Shown here: positions 8,574 to 17,921 of the stretch, one piece after another
Layout of the letters: each line of letters opens with the position of its first letter
How positions within the stretch are numbered: the first letter of the stretch is position 1
Origin: Mogibacterium sp.
GTDB taxonomy: Bacteria; Bacillota; Clostridia; Peptostreptococcales; Anaerovoracaceae
Assembly (NCBI GenBank): GCA_017403955.1
Contig: JAFRDH010000019.1
Span: 186,001 to 250,000, forward strand
Direction of reading: 5' to 3'
Length of the DNA: 64,000 nucleotides
Position numbers and translations under genes: made by a program
The notes under the pieces: model-generated
Told to the model about the DNA's origin: nothing
What the model saw: the letters and a program-made list of their open reading frames with translations, nothing else
The model's database searches: none

Positions 8574-9365
8574 CTATAGTTCTCTTGATCTGTCGGTTGA
8601 GTCAACTACTGCTTTCATTACCGCATAACGGAAACCGCCTGCTTCGAGTGCTTCTACACCTTCTATGGTAGTGCCTGCAGGTGAAGAAACCATGTCCTTG
8701 ACCTGGCCCGGATGCATTCCGGTCTCAAGAATCATTTTGGCTGTTCCGAGTACTGTCTGAGCTGCCATCTTCATTGCCACCGGTCTTGTAAGTCCCTGCT
8801 TTACACCACCGTCAGCAAGAGCTTCGATAAACATAGCCGCATATGCAGGGCCGCCGCCGGAGAGTCCGCAGATAGCATCGATATCATATTCCTTGACCCA
8901 TTCAACGATACCTATCGACTCGAAGAGATCGACCGCGATCTTTTTCTCTTCTTCACTGAAATCAGTCTCTTTGCAAAGACCGAAAGCACCTTCGAATACA
9001 AGTGCCGGGGTATTAGGAAGGAGTCTCAGTATCCTCGGCTTTTTGCCGCTGATCGCATTCTGCAGTCTTTCTATGGATACGCCTGCTACGATCGAAAGCA
9101 TGGCTTTGCCCGCGAGTGCTTTCTTGCACATTCCCAGTGCTTCCTCCATCTGCTGCGGCTTGACTGCAAGCAGGATCATGTCAGACTCCGCACAAAGCGC
9201 CTCATCGTCTGCGCATACGTGAAGTCCGAGCGCACGTGCCTCTTCATTCCTGACTTCAAGGATGTCATAAACATTAACGTCTTCAGTAATGAGTGTGCCC
9301 TTCGCAAGAGCGCCTTTCACGATCGCTCCGCCCATATTTCCGAATCCAATAACTCCGAATTTCAT
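8574..9365 (-). CDS. proC: Pyrroline-5-carboxylate reductase
   Basis: The 263-residue length is normal for ProC. The N-terminal Rossmann motif is 'GFGNMGGAIVKG' and the C-terminal dimer/active-site region is 'GLSGGGPAYA' followed by 'DMVSSPAGTTIEG', both diagnostic. It reduces pyrroline-5-carboxylate to proline with NAD(P)H in the cytosol. GGAGG lies nine bases before the ATG. It is 44 bp downstream of the ATC-hydrolase-family gene and is probably in the same transcript; no other proline gene is nearby. Confidence 0.95.
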   Translation of the reverse strand: MKFGVIGFGNMGGAIVKGALAKGTLITEDVNVYDILEVRNEEARALGLHVCADDEALCAESDMILLAVKPQQMEEALGMCKKALAGKAMLSIVAGVSIERLQNAISGKKPRILRLLPNTPALVFEGAFGLCKETDFSEEEKKIAVDLFESIGIVEWVKEYDIDAICGLSGGGPAYAAMFIEALADGGVKQGLTRPVAMKMAAQTVLGTAKMILETGMHPGQVKDMVSSPAGTTIEGVEALEAGGFRYAVMKAVVDSTDRSREL

Positions 9366-9409
9366 TCTGCCGCCTCCTTCATGTGTCTCTAGTGTCGTCC
9401 CTTTATCTT

Positions 9410-10093
9410 CTAAAACTCATCCGGCGAGAATTCGAATATTGCTTCGTAATCTCCTCTGCCAAAGAGTTCAATGTAATCACGCGCTGCTTTGCCGATGATA
9501 TCGTCACCATCTTCCGGGAATGCATCGCGGATCGCCCTTGCAATAGTGTAATAGATATGCGCAGTATGATAGTCAAAATCTCTCATGGCACTGGCGCCGA
9601 GTTCTGCTTTTTTGTCTGCGATGAGCTTGAGTTCTTCTTCGCTGAGCGGCTTGCCCCAATCGAAATCACATCGATCGCCGCCCCAACTCATCGAAGTCGT
9701 AAGCGGAGTACATACAGCACCGCAGCCGAAGCCTTCATAAACGGCTGCGTCTACATTGACACAGTATTCCCTGCCGTATTCAAGAATATCATACTTCTTC
9801 CAGGCTTCACACCATGCGCATTTGCTGATATACGTGACCAGAGTCGGCTCTGTATGCACATACCCGAATTCCATCTGTCCCGGGTAGTCCGGCTTCCATT
9901 CGCCATATGCCTGATTCGTCCAGAGATCAACGGGATCGCCATTTGCTCTGGCTCTTTCAGCCATTCTGGCACCGCGCTGCCTTCCGTATTTCTTCATACC
10001 TTCCTGAATCACCTTCCGGCCGGCTTCGCCTTTGGCGATTATTGTGTATTTGCTCAGGAAAGCAAACATCATTGCCTGATTTTCTATCTTCAT
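9410..10093 (-). CDS. L-2-amino-thiazoline-4-carboxylic acid (ATC) hydrolase-family protein
   Basis: The 227-residue product fits the ATC hydrolase-like family. The signs are a cysteine-tryptophan patch ('KCAWCEAWKKY'), then 'YGREYCVNVDAAVYEGFG', and later a 'GGDRCDFDW' segment. The founding Pseudomonas enzyme opens the ATC ring on the way to L-cysteine, but clostridial members are mostly uncharacterised and their substrate may differ. The ribosome site is GGGGGTGG. It sits between the alpha-galactosidase (26 bp upstream) and proC (44 bp downstream), with no obvious pathway link to either. Confidence 0.72.
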   Translation of the reverse strand: MKIENQAMMFAFLSKYTIIAKGEAGRKVIQEGMKKYGRQRGARMAERARANGDPVDLWTNQAYGEWKPDYPGQMEFGYVHTEPTLVTYISKCAWCEAWKKYDILEYGREYCVNVDAAVYEGFGCGAVCTPLTTSMSWGGDRCDFDWGKPLSEEELKLIADKKAELGASAMRDFDYHTAHIYYTIARAIRDAFPEDGDDIIGKAARDYIELFGRGDYEAIFEFSPDEF

Positions 10094-10119
10094 AAATATC
10101 CACCCCCGTCTGTATTATA

Positions 10120-12333
10120 TCAGATCCTGTCCAGCACCCAGACAAAGCTGTCGTATTCTCTGAATCCCGTTGGGAGAGGGAATCCTGCTTCCATCAGAGC
10201 ATCTGCAGGAACGATCTCCGGGATCGGTGCTGCTTTTCCGCTTCCGCAGACAAAACTCATTTTGTATTCAGCGCCAGGTTCAAGTCCGCGAGGTCTCACA
10301 TAGACGCTTGTCATATTTCCATGAACGTCCTTTACAACTGCAGTCACGAGAGCTCTGCTCTTATCTTCCGAAACATATTCCCATGCACAGCATATATCCC
10401 TTGCAGGGTCAGAAAGTCTGTAGTGATCTCCACTTCTGATAAGCCCGCCGAAGTCTTTGAACACTTTGATCTGTTCCTTTATCTCAGCCTTCTCGGAAGG
10501 TGAAAGCTTCGCCGGATCGAGCTCGTAACCGAATGTCCCGCTCATCGCAACAGCCGCTCTGGTTGCAAAAGGTGTCGTCCTTCCTGTCTGATGGTTCGGG
10601 CAGGCAGAAACATGTGCTCCGACAGTACACGAAGGGTAGCCAAAAGATGTCCCGTACTGTATCGTCAGTCTGTCTATCGCGTCAGTGTTGTCACTACACC
10701 AGATCTGAGGAGTATAGTAGAGCATTCCTGCGTCGAATCTTCCGCCGCCCCCGCTGCATCCCTCGATCAGAAGATCGGGATACTTTGAATTGAGCTTTTC
10801 CAGAACATCATAGAGGCCGATCATATAGTCATAAAGGACTTTGCCCTGATCAGACGCTGTGTGTGAGTAGACATCTGTGATCGAACGGTTATAATCCCAC
10901 TTCAGATACTCGATATTGCCCTGATCAAGAACCGAGCAGATCGACTCATACATCCAGTCGCAGACATCTTTGCGGGAAAGATCAAGCACCAGCTGGTAAC
11001 GCCCTCTCACCGGATCTTTCCCCGGTATCCTGAGCGCCCAGTCAGGATGCTTCCTGTAAAGGTCGCTTTCTTCGTTCACCATTTCAGGTTCCATCCAGAT
11101 GCCAAACCTGACGCCTTCAGCATTGACACGCCTGATAAGTTCCGAAAGAGTGCAGCCGAGCTTATCTTCATTCGCGTTCCAGTCTCCCAGACCGCTGTAA
11201 TCATTGTTCCTGATGCCGAACCAGCCGTCATCAAGCACAAGCATGTCGATACCCAGTTCAGCAGCCTCATGTGCAAGAGCGCATATCGAATCCCCTGTAA
11301 AGGTAAAGTATGATGCTTCCCAGCTGTTGAGAAGGACCGGTCTTTCAGCATTCTTATATTTGCCGCGGCAGATATGGTCTCTCAGGCATTTGTGATAGTT
11401 GTGGGTCAAAGCCTCGATACCCGCGCCGCTGTATGTCATGATTACTTCAGGAGCAGTCAGCGATTCTCCTTTGTTAAGAGGATAAGAGAATTTGTCCTCC
11501 TGAAGTCCCATCTGTATCCTTGTCTGTCCGTACTGATCAAGCTCTGCCTCTGCGGCAAAGCCTCCGCTGTAAACAAACTGCATGCCCCAGCATCTGCCGC
11601 TTGTTTCCGTTGCGCTGCTGTCAGCAAGTATCATGAACGGATTATACTGATGCGACGAAGCACCTCTTCTGCTTCCGATCCTGTGAGCCCCTCTACCGAG
11701 ACGCTGTCTCTCTGGAACACGTTCCATCGCATGCCTTCCGCAGAAAGTGATCGTGTCGAAATCTCCGGAAACAAAATCGAGACAAGCTGAATGGAGCTTG
11801 CAGACAGTCACGGTCTTATCTCCATTATTGGTGACAACTGCGCTCCTTGTGATGATATCAAGCTCCGGAAGAACGCCGTAAAGCAAAGTCACATCCAGGC
11901 CGGTGTGTTCATCATGAAGGAAAATCTTAAGTGTCTCGGCTTTATCCGATACAGCATCAGCATACACTGCAGGCAGTCCTTTGAGCGAGTATTTGCCTTC
12001 AGTGATCTCATATCCGGAATATCTCGGATCGCATTCATAAGCACCGTACTGATCTCTTACGATCAGAGCAGGGCTTCTGAAATCTCCGGTCCCGAGCACA
12101 GGAAATTCCTGAGGCAGCGCATCAAGAGAATATGTCCTGACAGTCCCCGCATCATAAGGGCATCCGGACATACCTCTGTCGGCATAAGTCAGTATATAAT
12201 CCATACATCCGTCTGTCCTGCGGCCATAATACAGATGCAGCAGGAAGCCATAGCTGTCGACCTTCATCTGATAAGTTGATTTTGCAGTATGGATAGTAAA
12301 TGTTTTTTCTTTATCATTAAATAATATGCTCAT
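10120..12333 (-). CDS. GH36 alpha-galactosidase
   Basis: The product has 737 residues, the usual size for bacterial GH36 enzymes of the AgaA/AgaN type. No signal peptide is present, so it should act in the cytosol on imported raffinose-type sugars or melibiose. Characteristic motifs occur in order: 'LVLDDGWFG', 'GDWNANEDK', 'WMEPEMVNE', 'LKWDYNR' (nucleophile aspartate), 'EGCSGGGGRFD', and 'CSDNTDA' (acid/base aspartate). Its ATG is 3 bp after the stop of the TetR gene, implying translational coupling. No sugar transporter is in this cluster, so uptake must be encoded elsewhere. Confidence 0.93.
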   Translation of the reverse strand: MSILFNDKEKTFTIHTAKSTYQMKVDSYGFLLHLYYGRRTDGCMDYILTYADRGMSGCPYDAGTVRTYSLDALPQEFPVLGTGDFRSPALIVRDQYGAYECDPRYSGYEITEGKYSLKGLPAVYADAVSDKAETLKIFLHDEHTGLDVTLLYGVLPELDIITRSAVVTNNGDKTVTVCKLHSACLDFVSGDFDTITFCGRHAMERVPERQRLGRGAHRIGSRRGASSHQYNPFMILADSSATETSGRCWGMQFVYSGGFAAEAELDQYGQTRIQMGLQEDKFSYPLNKGESLTAPEVIMTYSGAGIEALTHNYHKCLRDHICRGKYKNAERPVLLNSWEASYFTFTGDSICALAHEAAELGIDMLVLDDGWFGIRNNDYSGLGDWNANEDKLGCTLSELIRRVNAEGVRFGIWMEPEMVNEESDLYRKHPDWALRIPGKDPVRGRYQLVLDLSRKDVCDWMYESICSVLDQGNIEYLKWDYNRSITDVYSHTASDQGKVLYDYMIGLYDVLEKLNSKYPDLLIEGCSGGGGRFDAGMLYYTPQIWCSDNTDAIDRLTIQYGTSFGYPSCTVGAHVSACPNHQTGRTTPFATRAAVAMSGTFGYELDPAKLSPSEKAEIKEQIKVFKDFGGLIRSGDHYRLSDPARDICCAWEYVSEDKSRALVTAVVKDVHGNMTSVYVRPRGLEPGAEYKMSFVCGSGKAAPIPEIVPADALMEAGFPLPTGFREYDSFVWVLDRI

Positions 12334-12336
12334 GAT

Positions 12337-12933
12337 TTATTCACCTTGATTAAGATATGCATCACGTACACCGTTCAGTCCGCTGACTATAAGTCTGCCG
12401 ATCCTGAGGGTGAGTTCCTCTATCGGCTCACTTCTGTCCGAATTGAACCACGTCTGATAATTCTGAAGCATTCCCGCTACAACGAACTCCATCATCTGAG
12501 TAAGAGTTTTGTCATCAACATGAATCTGATCTGCTGATGTTTTCTTTATGCTACTGATAAGAGCAGAAGCGATCTTTCTGACAAGAGCTCCATCGTATTC
12601 GATTTTCATAAGATGAGCGCAGATATCCTTCAGGTTGTACCCGATCGCCAGCAGTCTCCTGCAGATTTCCACAGGGTCCTCAAGGGCTTTACTGAGATCT
12701 ATCCCCGCCATCGCTTCATCAAAAGCAATAATGATCTCATTCTCGATCTCATCGATGAGTTCATTGATGTCGTTGTAATGATTATAGAAGGTCTTGCGGT
12801 TTATATTTGCTAATTTCGCAAGATCGCGTACTGTGATATCCCTGGCATCTTTGGTCGTCACAAGTTCTACAAAAGCGTTATGAATCGCCTTTCTTGTCTT
12901 GACGACACGACGGTCGGTTTTGATTTTGTCCAT
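12337..12933 (-). CDS. TetR/AcrR-family transcriptional regulator
   Basis: The protein has 198 residues. The N-terminal helix-turn-helix covers about 12-60, with 'ITVRDLAKLANINRKTFYNH' as the recognition region. The C-terminal ligand/dimer domain is divergent and helical, as usual. It lies 75 bp downstream of a YhgE/Pip gene and 3 bp upstream of the alpha-galactosidase. TetR genes often accompany YhgE membrane proteins, so control of that operon is a reasonable inference; control of the galactosidase is an alternative. An 18-bp imperfect palindrome just upstream (12989-13006) could be its operator. Confidence 0.85.
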   Translation of the reverse strand: MDKIKTDRRVVKTRKAIHNAFVELVTTKDARDITVRDLAKLANINRKTFYNHYNDINELIDEIENEIIIAFDEAMAGIDLSKALEDPVEICRRLLAIGYNLKDICAHLMKIEYDGALVRKIASALISSIKKTSADQIHVDDKTLTQMMEFVVAGMLQNYQTWFNSDRSEPIEELTLRIGRLIVSGLNGVRDAYLNQGE

Positions 12934-12988
12934 AGCATGCTCCCTCGAGTCCTCAAATACTCCATTAATTCCACATTATATATTATTC

Positions 12989-13006
12989 GTGATGATTAAG
13001 CATCAC
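12989..13006. promoter_or_regulatory. Candidate operator palindrome upstream of the TetR gene
   Basis: GTGATG-N6-CATCAC, 18 bp, lies between the YhgE stop and the TetR start. The size and place fit a TetR operator, but this is a single copy and may be chance. Confidence 0.3.
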
Positions 13007-13008
13007 TT

Positions 13009-15177
13009 CTATAGCATAATATCGCTCTTTTGCTTGCTTTCAGTGATAAGTCTGTTGATCATGAAAGCCGGCTTGTACAGCAATAGTCCGAGCAGGACGG
13101 CCACGATCATGAATAGACCGAGTGTCAGTAAGCAATTAATATACGTATGTCCGTACATTCCTCCGATGCACTCACGCATAGCGTCCATCGAATAGCGGAA
13201 CGGCATGACAGGATACAGCGCTTTGAATATATTCGGAAGCACCTCGACCGGATAAGTTCCTCCGGACCCTGCGACCTGGAGTACCAGAATGATGACCCCG
13301 AGTCCCAGCCCGATATTATCGAGCGCGAATACCAGAGCGTAATTGATCATTGTAAAGCATAAACCGTTCATGCATGCCGCAAGTACGAATCGTACAGGGT
13401 GCAGACACTGGATATCCACATAGAGAAGATCTCCGAGAGAAACGATCAGTGCCTGCGCAAGCCCTATCATCATATAAAGTCCGTATCTTCCGAAGTACCT
13501 TTCGATCAGATTCGGTTTGATCAGATCTTTTCTTTTTTTGACTTTGACCTTGATAAGTACGGCTGTCAGCAGTGCGCCTACCCACTGTGCCAGGACAGTA
13601 TAGAATGGTGCCATTGCAGAGCCATACTCATTGATCGGATAGATAACATTTGTATTCATGCGGACAGGTGATGCCAGATACGCTGCAAATCTGTCAGTAT
13701 TTTCCGACAGAACACGGTCTGCGTTATTGAGATCCTCGCTTCCCGCGACTTTGCCCATCAATGCTGCAAGAACATCAAGACCACGCCTCATCGATATAAT
13801 ATCTGAACGAGTACTTCCCATATTGCCTTCGAGTTTTCCGAGAGATCCGTTATATTTCCCGAAGATCTTGCCCATCTGCGCAAGGAGACCGCCCATTCCG
13901 TCGAGTGAATCCTGCATATTGGAGATGGATGTCTTAGTATCTCTGAGCGCATTCTTGAGCTTCTTGTCCAGAGTTGCAAGGTCATCCTTCTTAAGAGAAT
14001 CCGATATTGCATCTGTTTTGTCGGAAGCTCCGGATTTGCCGGTAATAATATCCTGAATGTCCCTGACATTCTGCTGCATTTCCGCCCAGTTCTCATCCGT
14101 AGCCGGCTCAAGCATATCCAGCTTCTCCGCGATCGCATTCAGATCAGTATTCAACTCTTCAAACTTGCCGGCAAGAGTGTTCAGGCCGAGCTTTTTGAGA
14201 GAGTCGGATGCGGTATTGTTGGCCTTGATCATCTCCGCTACAGATTTCTTCTGGAAGTCAAGATCATTCGCGACGAAATCGTTGTATTTGTCTCTGTCAT
14301 CAACTGCCGGTGTGAGCTTGCTCTTAAGATCATTCAGGCGGGATTTGTTCCTGTCGCTTACCTTCCCGACGGATTCCGTCATTTTGGTGTACTCGCTGTC
14401 ATCCTCTGTTGCGATACCGGATGCCGAATCCAGAACCTTTTTCTCGGATTTGACTGCTCCGCCGGCGCTGTCTGTTAATGTTCCCGATACTGTCAGGAGA
14501 CTCTCCGCTGCATCAGAAAGGGAGTCTGCCGCATCCAGCATAACGAGACAGTTATCGAGTCTGTCGCTTAGAAGCGCGATCCGCTCGCTGAGATCGCTGA
14601 AAACATCCTGCGTACTGAAGCCCGTTGCGTCGGCTATGGAAACAGCATCAGATACATATGCAGCTAAAGTCTCTACGAAGGTTGCATTGACTTCTTCCTG
14701 CACGGCAGTCTTGGCTTTGCCTGTGATCTTAGGAGCGATAGCATTCTTTTTCTCATTTTCGTAGTATTCGAGTTTAGGATTGGTAAGGTCTCCGCCGATA
14801 AAGCTCAATACTCCTGAGCTGAAGTCCTTAGGGATCACAAGGGCAGCATAATAGTCGCCGGCTTTGACGCCCTCTATCGCTTCATCAGACGAGTCTACAA
14901 ATACCCAGCCGATATCATTATTTGCTTCAAGTCCGCCTACGATCTTTTCTCCTACATTGACGGTGATCCCGATAGCAGATGCTCCTTCATCCTCATTCGC
15001 CACAGCGACTGAGATCCTTCCTGTCGCTGCTGATTCATAAGGCGCCCAGTTTGAAAAGATATTGAACCAGGCATAAAGGCAAGGGATGATGCAAAGCCCC
15101 ATGATAGTTATGATAGCAACTACACTGGATCCGCATTTGCGGAGGTCATGGGAGGCAATATTCAAAATATTTTTCAT
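13009..15177 (-). CDS. YhgE/Pip-family membrane protein (copy 1)
   Basis: The 722-residue protein has one N-terminal membrane span (about 13-38, ending 'LYAWFNIFSNW', the family signature), a large extracellular part, and about five or six C-terminal spans from about residue 520. The extracellular half begins with an ABC2-like fold ('ISVAVANEDEG') and continues as coiled-coil helices. YhgE/Pip proteins include a phage-infection protein and the EsaA-like secretion-accessory and export proteins. Its start overlaps the stop of the small membrane protein by 4 bp, so the two are translationally coupled. Its job here is unknown; export or envelope stress are possible. Confidence 0.85.
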   Translation of the reverse strand: MKNILNIASHDLRKCGSSVVAIITIMGLCIIPCLYAWFNIFSNWAPYESAATGRISVAVANEDEGASAIGITVNVGEKIVGGLEANNDIGWVFVDSSDEAIEGVKAGDYYAALVIPKDFSSGVLSFIGGDLTNPKLEYYENEKKNAIAPKITGKAKTAVQEEVNATFVETLAAYVSDAVSIADATGFSTQDVFSDLSERIALLSDRLDNCLVMLDAADSLSDAAESLLTVSGTLTDSAGGAVKSEKKVLDSASGIATEDDSEYTKMTESVGKVSDRNKSRLNDLKSKLTPAVDDRDKYNDFVANDLDFQKKSVAEMIKANNTASDSLKKLGLNTLAGKFEELNTDLNAIAEKLDMLEPATDENWAEMQQNVRDIQDIITGKSGASDKTDAISDSLKKDDLATLDKKLKNALRDTKTSISNMQDSLDGMGGLLAQMGKIFGKYNGSLGKLEGNMGSTRSDIISMRRGLDVLAALMGKVAGSEDLNNADRVLSENTDRFAAYLASPVRMNTNVIYPINEYGSAMAPFYTVLAQWVGALLTAVLIKVKVKKRKDLIKPNLIERYFGRYGLYMMIGLAQALIVSLGDLLYVDIQCLHPVRFVLAACMNGLCFTMINYALVFALDNIGLGLGVIILVLQVAGSGGTYPVEVLPNIFKALYPVMPFRYSMDAMRECIGGMYGHTYINCLLTLGLFMIVAVLLGLLLYKPAFMINRLITESKQKSDIML

Positions 15178-15602
15178 TCTGCGCCTCCTTCCTCAGCAGG
15201 TTCCTCAGGAGCTTCATCAGCTTCTTCTTTTGCAGGCTTTATTGCGGCAAGACGTTCACGGAGTCTTTCCTGAATATCTTCAGGGCTGAGCAAAAGCTCA
15301 TCAAATTCCGCTTCCTGATTCGTTACGTTGATCAGGGTCTTCTGTATGGAATCGTCGAGGTACTCTACAGTCATCAGATACGCGCAAAGCAAGAACATGC
15401 AAACGACCCAGACGATCAGGAATACGATTTTGTCGCTGTCAGTTACCAGTCTGATGATTATGAGAACCACCGGCAGCACAATAAGACCGATCAGGCCTCT
15501 TCTGATACGGCGCTTGTTGCTCTCATGAAGAGCTTCGGCTCTGTCGAACAGTTCTCCGTATAGTTTTTCGTAACTGTTGTTTGTCTTATTCTCGTTCATC
15601 AC
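15174..15602 (-). CDS. Small two-span membrane protein between YhgE genes
   Basis: The product has 142 residues, with two membrane spans at about 36-55 and 60-83, a basic segment (KRRIRR) before the first, and a C-terminal tail ending in a Glu/Ala/Pro-rich stretch. It overlaps both neighbouring YhgE genes by 4 bp (ATGA type), so the three products are very likely made together and may form one complex. I recognise no named family. Confidence 0.75.
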   Translation of the reverse strand: MMNENKTNNSYEKLYGELFDRAEALHESNKRRIRRGLIGLIVLPVVLIIIRLVTDSDKIVFLIVWVVCMFLLCAYLMTVEYLDDSIQKTLINVTNQEAEFDELLLSPEDIQERLRERLAAIKPAKEEADEAPEEPAEEGGAE

Positions 15603-17689
15603 AGCACCCCCGTATCTTCAAGTTTCTCAGATACAAAACGGTTCATACCGATGAACGGACGTCTTACGAAGAGTCCGATCACAAGTCCGAGCACACCGAA
15701 GAGCAGGAGCTCTCCGAGATAGATCCAATAATCATGTCCGTAAGTCCCGCACAGTGCCTCACGCATCGCATTGATCGCATACGGGAACGGGAAGAATCTG
15801 TATATTTTGGCGAAAATCTCAGGCAGGATCTCGATCGGATACGAGCCGCTCGAGCCTGCGATCTGTAATACCATTACAACTACAACTATCGCTTTGCCGA
15901 CATCTCCGAACGCGATCGTCAGAGAATAAATGAACAAAACGAAGACAACGCTTGTAACAGCTGCCGCAAACCACATCAGCCACGGATGTACAGGGCTGCA
16001 GCCAAGCAGGAAAATGTCTCCTGCTACGATAACCGCTGCCTGCAGCTGTCCCACAAGCAGGAATATCAAAAGCCGGCCGAAATAACATTGTGATTCGGAA
16101 GCGTTCGGGAACTTCTTTTTGTCTACGCCGGTCTTGAGGATCGAAACCAGGATTACACCGCCTACCCAGATCGCAAGTACTGAGTAGAATGGTGACATTG
16201 CTGCGCCGTATGAAGCTACCGGATAGATTTCTTCGACCTCTACATCTACAAGGGACGAGAAAAATTTGGCATAAAGCTCAGGATCTCCGCCCAGCAGATC
16301 AGTGAGAAGTTCCAGACGGTCATCTTCTTCGGCGTTCTCGACCTGTGCGATGATGTCATCTATCCTGTCAGCAGCGGATCTGAAGACCAGCTGCATCTGG
16401 ATAAGTGAAGCATCCAGACTGCTGACTGTATCTCCCGCAGCGTGAAGTACAGGCGTGATATCATCAAGCATACCGGAAATAGCTTCTACCATCGGTCCGA
16501 GGGACTTGATGGTAGAATCCAGATTGGCGACCATCTTCTTGTATCCCGGTCTGAGACCGTTCTTCTCCCAGTTGCGGATCGATTTGATAGCTTCGGTCAT
16601 TTCCTCGACTCGTTCCGGTGTCTCCCTGATAGTAGTCTCAATGTCTTCGGACGATTCTATCATTGCATTCAGAGCATCACTTATTGCTCTGCTGCCCGGA
16701 AGAGTTCCGTCGTCCGGAATGATCGCTCTTAACGCTTCGAGTTCTTTGAGAAGTTCTTCAGCTCTGTCTGCTGCATCATTGGCAAGCTTCTGCTGCTCTT
16801 CGGAATCAGGAATAATGCCTTTATCTTTCAGCTTGTCTATGGCTGTTTCGAGTTTCTCTATCCTCGTATCCATCCTGGTCTGTCTCTTCTCAAGTTCTTT
16901 GTTAAGAGATGCGGCAGCCTTTCTTGCTTCTTTCAGATTTGCCTCTGCATTAGCGACTGAAGTACGTCCCCGCGCTCTTGTTTTGTCGAGTTCTGTCTCC
17001 GCGTTCTGAAGCGTGTTGCTGACATTTTCACTGTTTGCAAGGAACGAATCTATTGATCTGTCATATTCTCTCAGAGTGTCTCTCATGTCTCTGAGTCTTG
17101 CCAGTACTCCTTCTACAGTGTCTCCGTCCTCGAGTTCATCTGCCACCTCACCGGTCTTATCAAAAAGGATACCGAATACTGTTTCGAGGTATTTGGTATT
17201 GATCCTCTCGAGAAGAGTCGATGCTGCAGTCTGAGTGATCTTGGATGCAACAGCATTTTTCTTGGCGTTCTCGTAATAAGTCAGAGGTGCGTCTTCACCG
17301 GTAAGAGCCTGTTCGAAGTTGTACATATTCGAAGTGAAATTATCCTCGAAAACTATTGCAGCATAATACTCGCCCGATTCGACTCCGGCAATCGCATCTT
17401 CCGCTGAATCAGGAAATTGCCAGCCTATACTGGTGCTTCCTTTTAGTTCCTCGAAAATCTCATTTGTACTGTTTACGTGTTTTCCGTCTTCCAGGGTCAG
17501 CCCCGGATCTTTTGAAGCCAGCGCTATCTTGATGTTGCCAGTGTTGACATACGGATCGCCGTTAGCGTAAATATTGACCCATGCATAAAGCGCCGGAAGA
17601 ACGCTTATGGCGAGGATTATGGCAACCACAAAGAAATGCCTGACTATGGCGTTTATATCACTTTTGAAAATCCTGAATACAGTTCCCAA
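15599..17689 (-). CDS. YhgE/Pip-family membrane protein (copy 2)
   Basis: The TTG at 17689 is preferred as the start because AAAGGGG lies just before it and the protein then begins 'GTVFRIFKSDI', as YhgE members usually do. An ATG at 17719 is the alternative. The 696-residue product has an N-terminal span, the family signature 'LPALYAWVNIYANGDPY', a long central coiled-coil region (about 190-330, rich in Glu, Lys and Ala), and C-terminal spans from about 505. It is the first gene of the unit with the small membrane protein and YhgE copy 1. The two YhgE proteins are paralogues, consistent with a heteromeric export or envelope complex. Confidence 0.85.
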   Translation of the reverse strand: MGTVFRIFKSDINAIVRHFFVVAIILAISVLPALYAWVNIYANGDPYVNTGNIKIALASKDPGLTLEDGKHVNSTNEIFEELKGSTSIGWQFPDSAEDAIAGVESGEYYAAIVFEDNFTSNMYNFEQALTGEDAPLTYYENAKKNAVASKITQTAASTLLERINTKYLETVFGILFDKTGEVADELEDGDTVEGVLARLRDMRDTLREYDRSIDSFLANSENVSNTLQNAETELDKTRARGRTSVANAEANLKEARKAAASLNKELEKRQTRMDTRIEKLETAIDKLKDKGIIPDSEEQQKLANDAADRAEELLKELEALRAIIPDDGTLPGSRAISDALNAMIESSEDIETTIRETPERVEEMTEAIKSIRNWEKNGLRPGYKKMVANLDSTIKSLGPMVEAISGMLDDITPVLHAAGDTVSSLDASLIQMQLVFRSAADRIDDIIAQVENAEEDDRLELLTDLLGGDPELYAKFFSSLVDVEVEEIYPVASYGAAMSPFYSVLAIWVGGVILVSILKTGVDKKKFPNASESQCYFGRLLIFLLVGQLQAAVIVAGDIFLLGCSPVHPWLMWFAAAVTSVVFVLFIYSLTIAFGDVGKAIVVVVMVLQIAGSSGSYPIEILPEIFAKIYRFFPFPYAINAMREALCGTYGHDYWIYLGELLLFGVLGLVIGLFVRRPFIGMNRFVSEKLEDTGVL

Positions 17690-17798
17690 GAAACGCCCCT
17701 TTCTAATATAACAATTCATGATCTGGAGTAATATCGTATTGTTGCGCTTTGAGCAGCGCTGTGCATTAATGACTTTCGGTCAAATTCTCACGAGTATC

Positions 17799-17828
17799 AT
17801 CATACTACTTATACCGCAGGCATTTCAA
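17799..17828 (-). promoter_or_regulatory. Sigma-A-type promoter for the YhgE operon
   Basis: On the minus strand TTGAAA (17828-17823) and TATGAT (17804-17799) are separated by 18 bp. They lie about 110 bp upstream of the first YhgE start. Confidence 0.6.
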
Positions 17829-17876
17829 TATTTAAATTCCGTGCAAATCTCCTTTGTGTGTAATAATTAAAGGCGC

Positions 17877-17904
17877 AAAAAAAAACCCGGGAACGCGTCC
17901 CGGG
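17877..17904 (-). terminator. Terminator at the end of the branched-chain amino acid operon
   Basis: A 7-bp GC-rich stem (CCCGGGA/TCCCGGG) with a 5-nt loop is followed on the minus strand by nine T. It lies 17 bp beyond the cupin gene stop and marks the end of the ilv-leu run. Confidence 0.88.
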
Positions 17905-17921
17905 GAAGTCAATTTTTGTTT

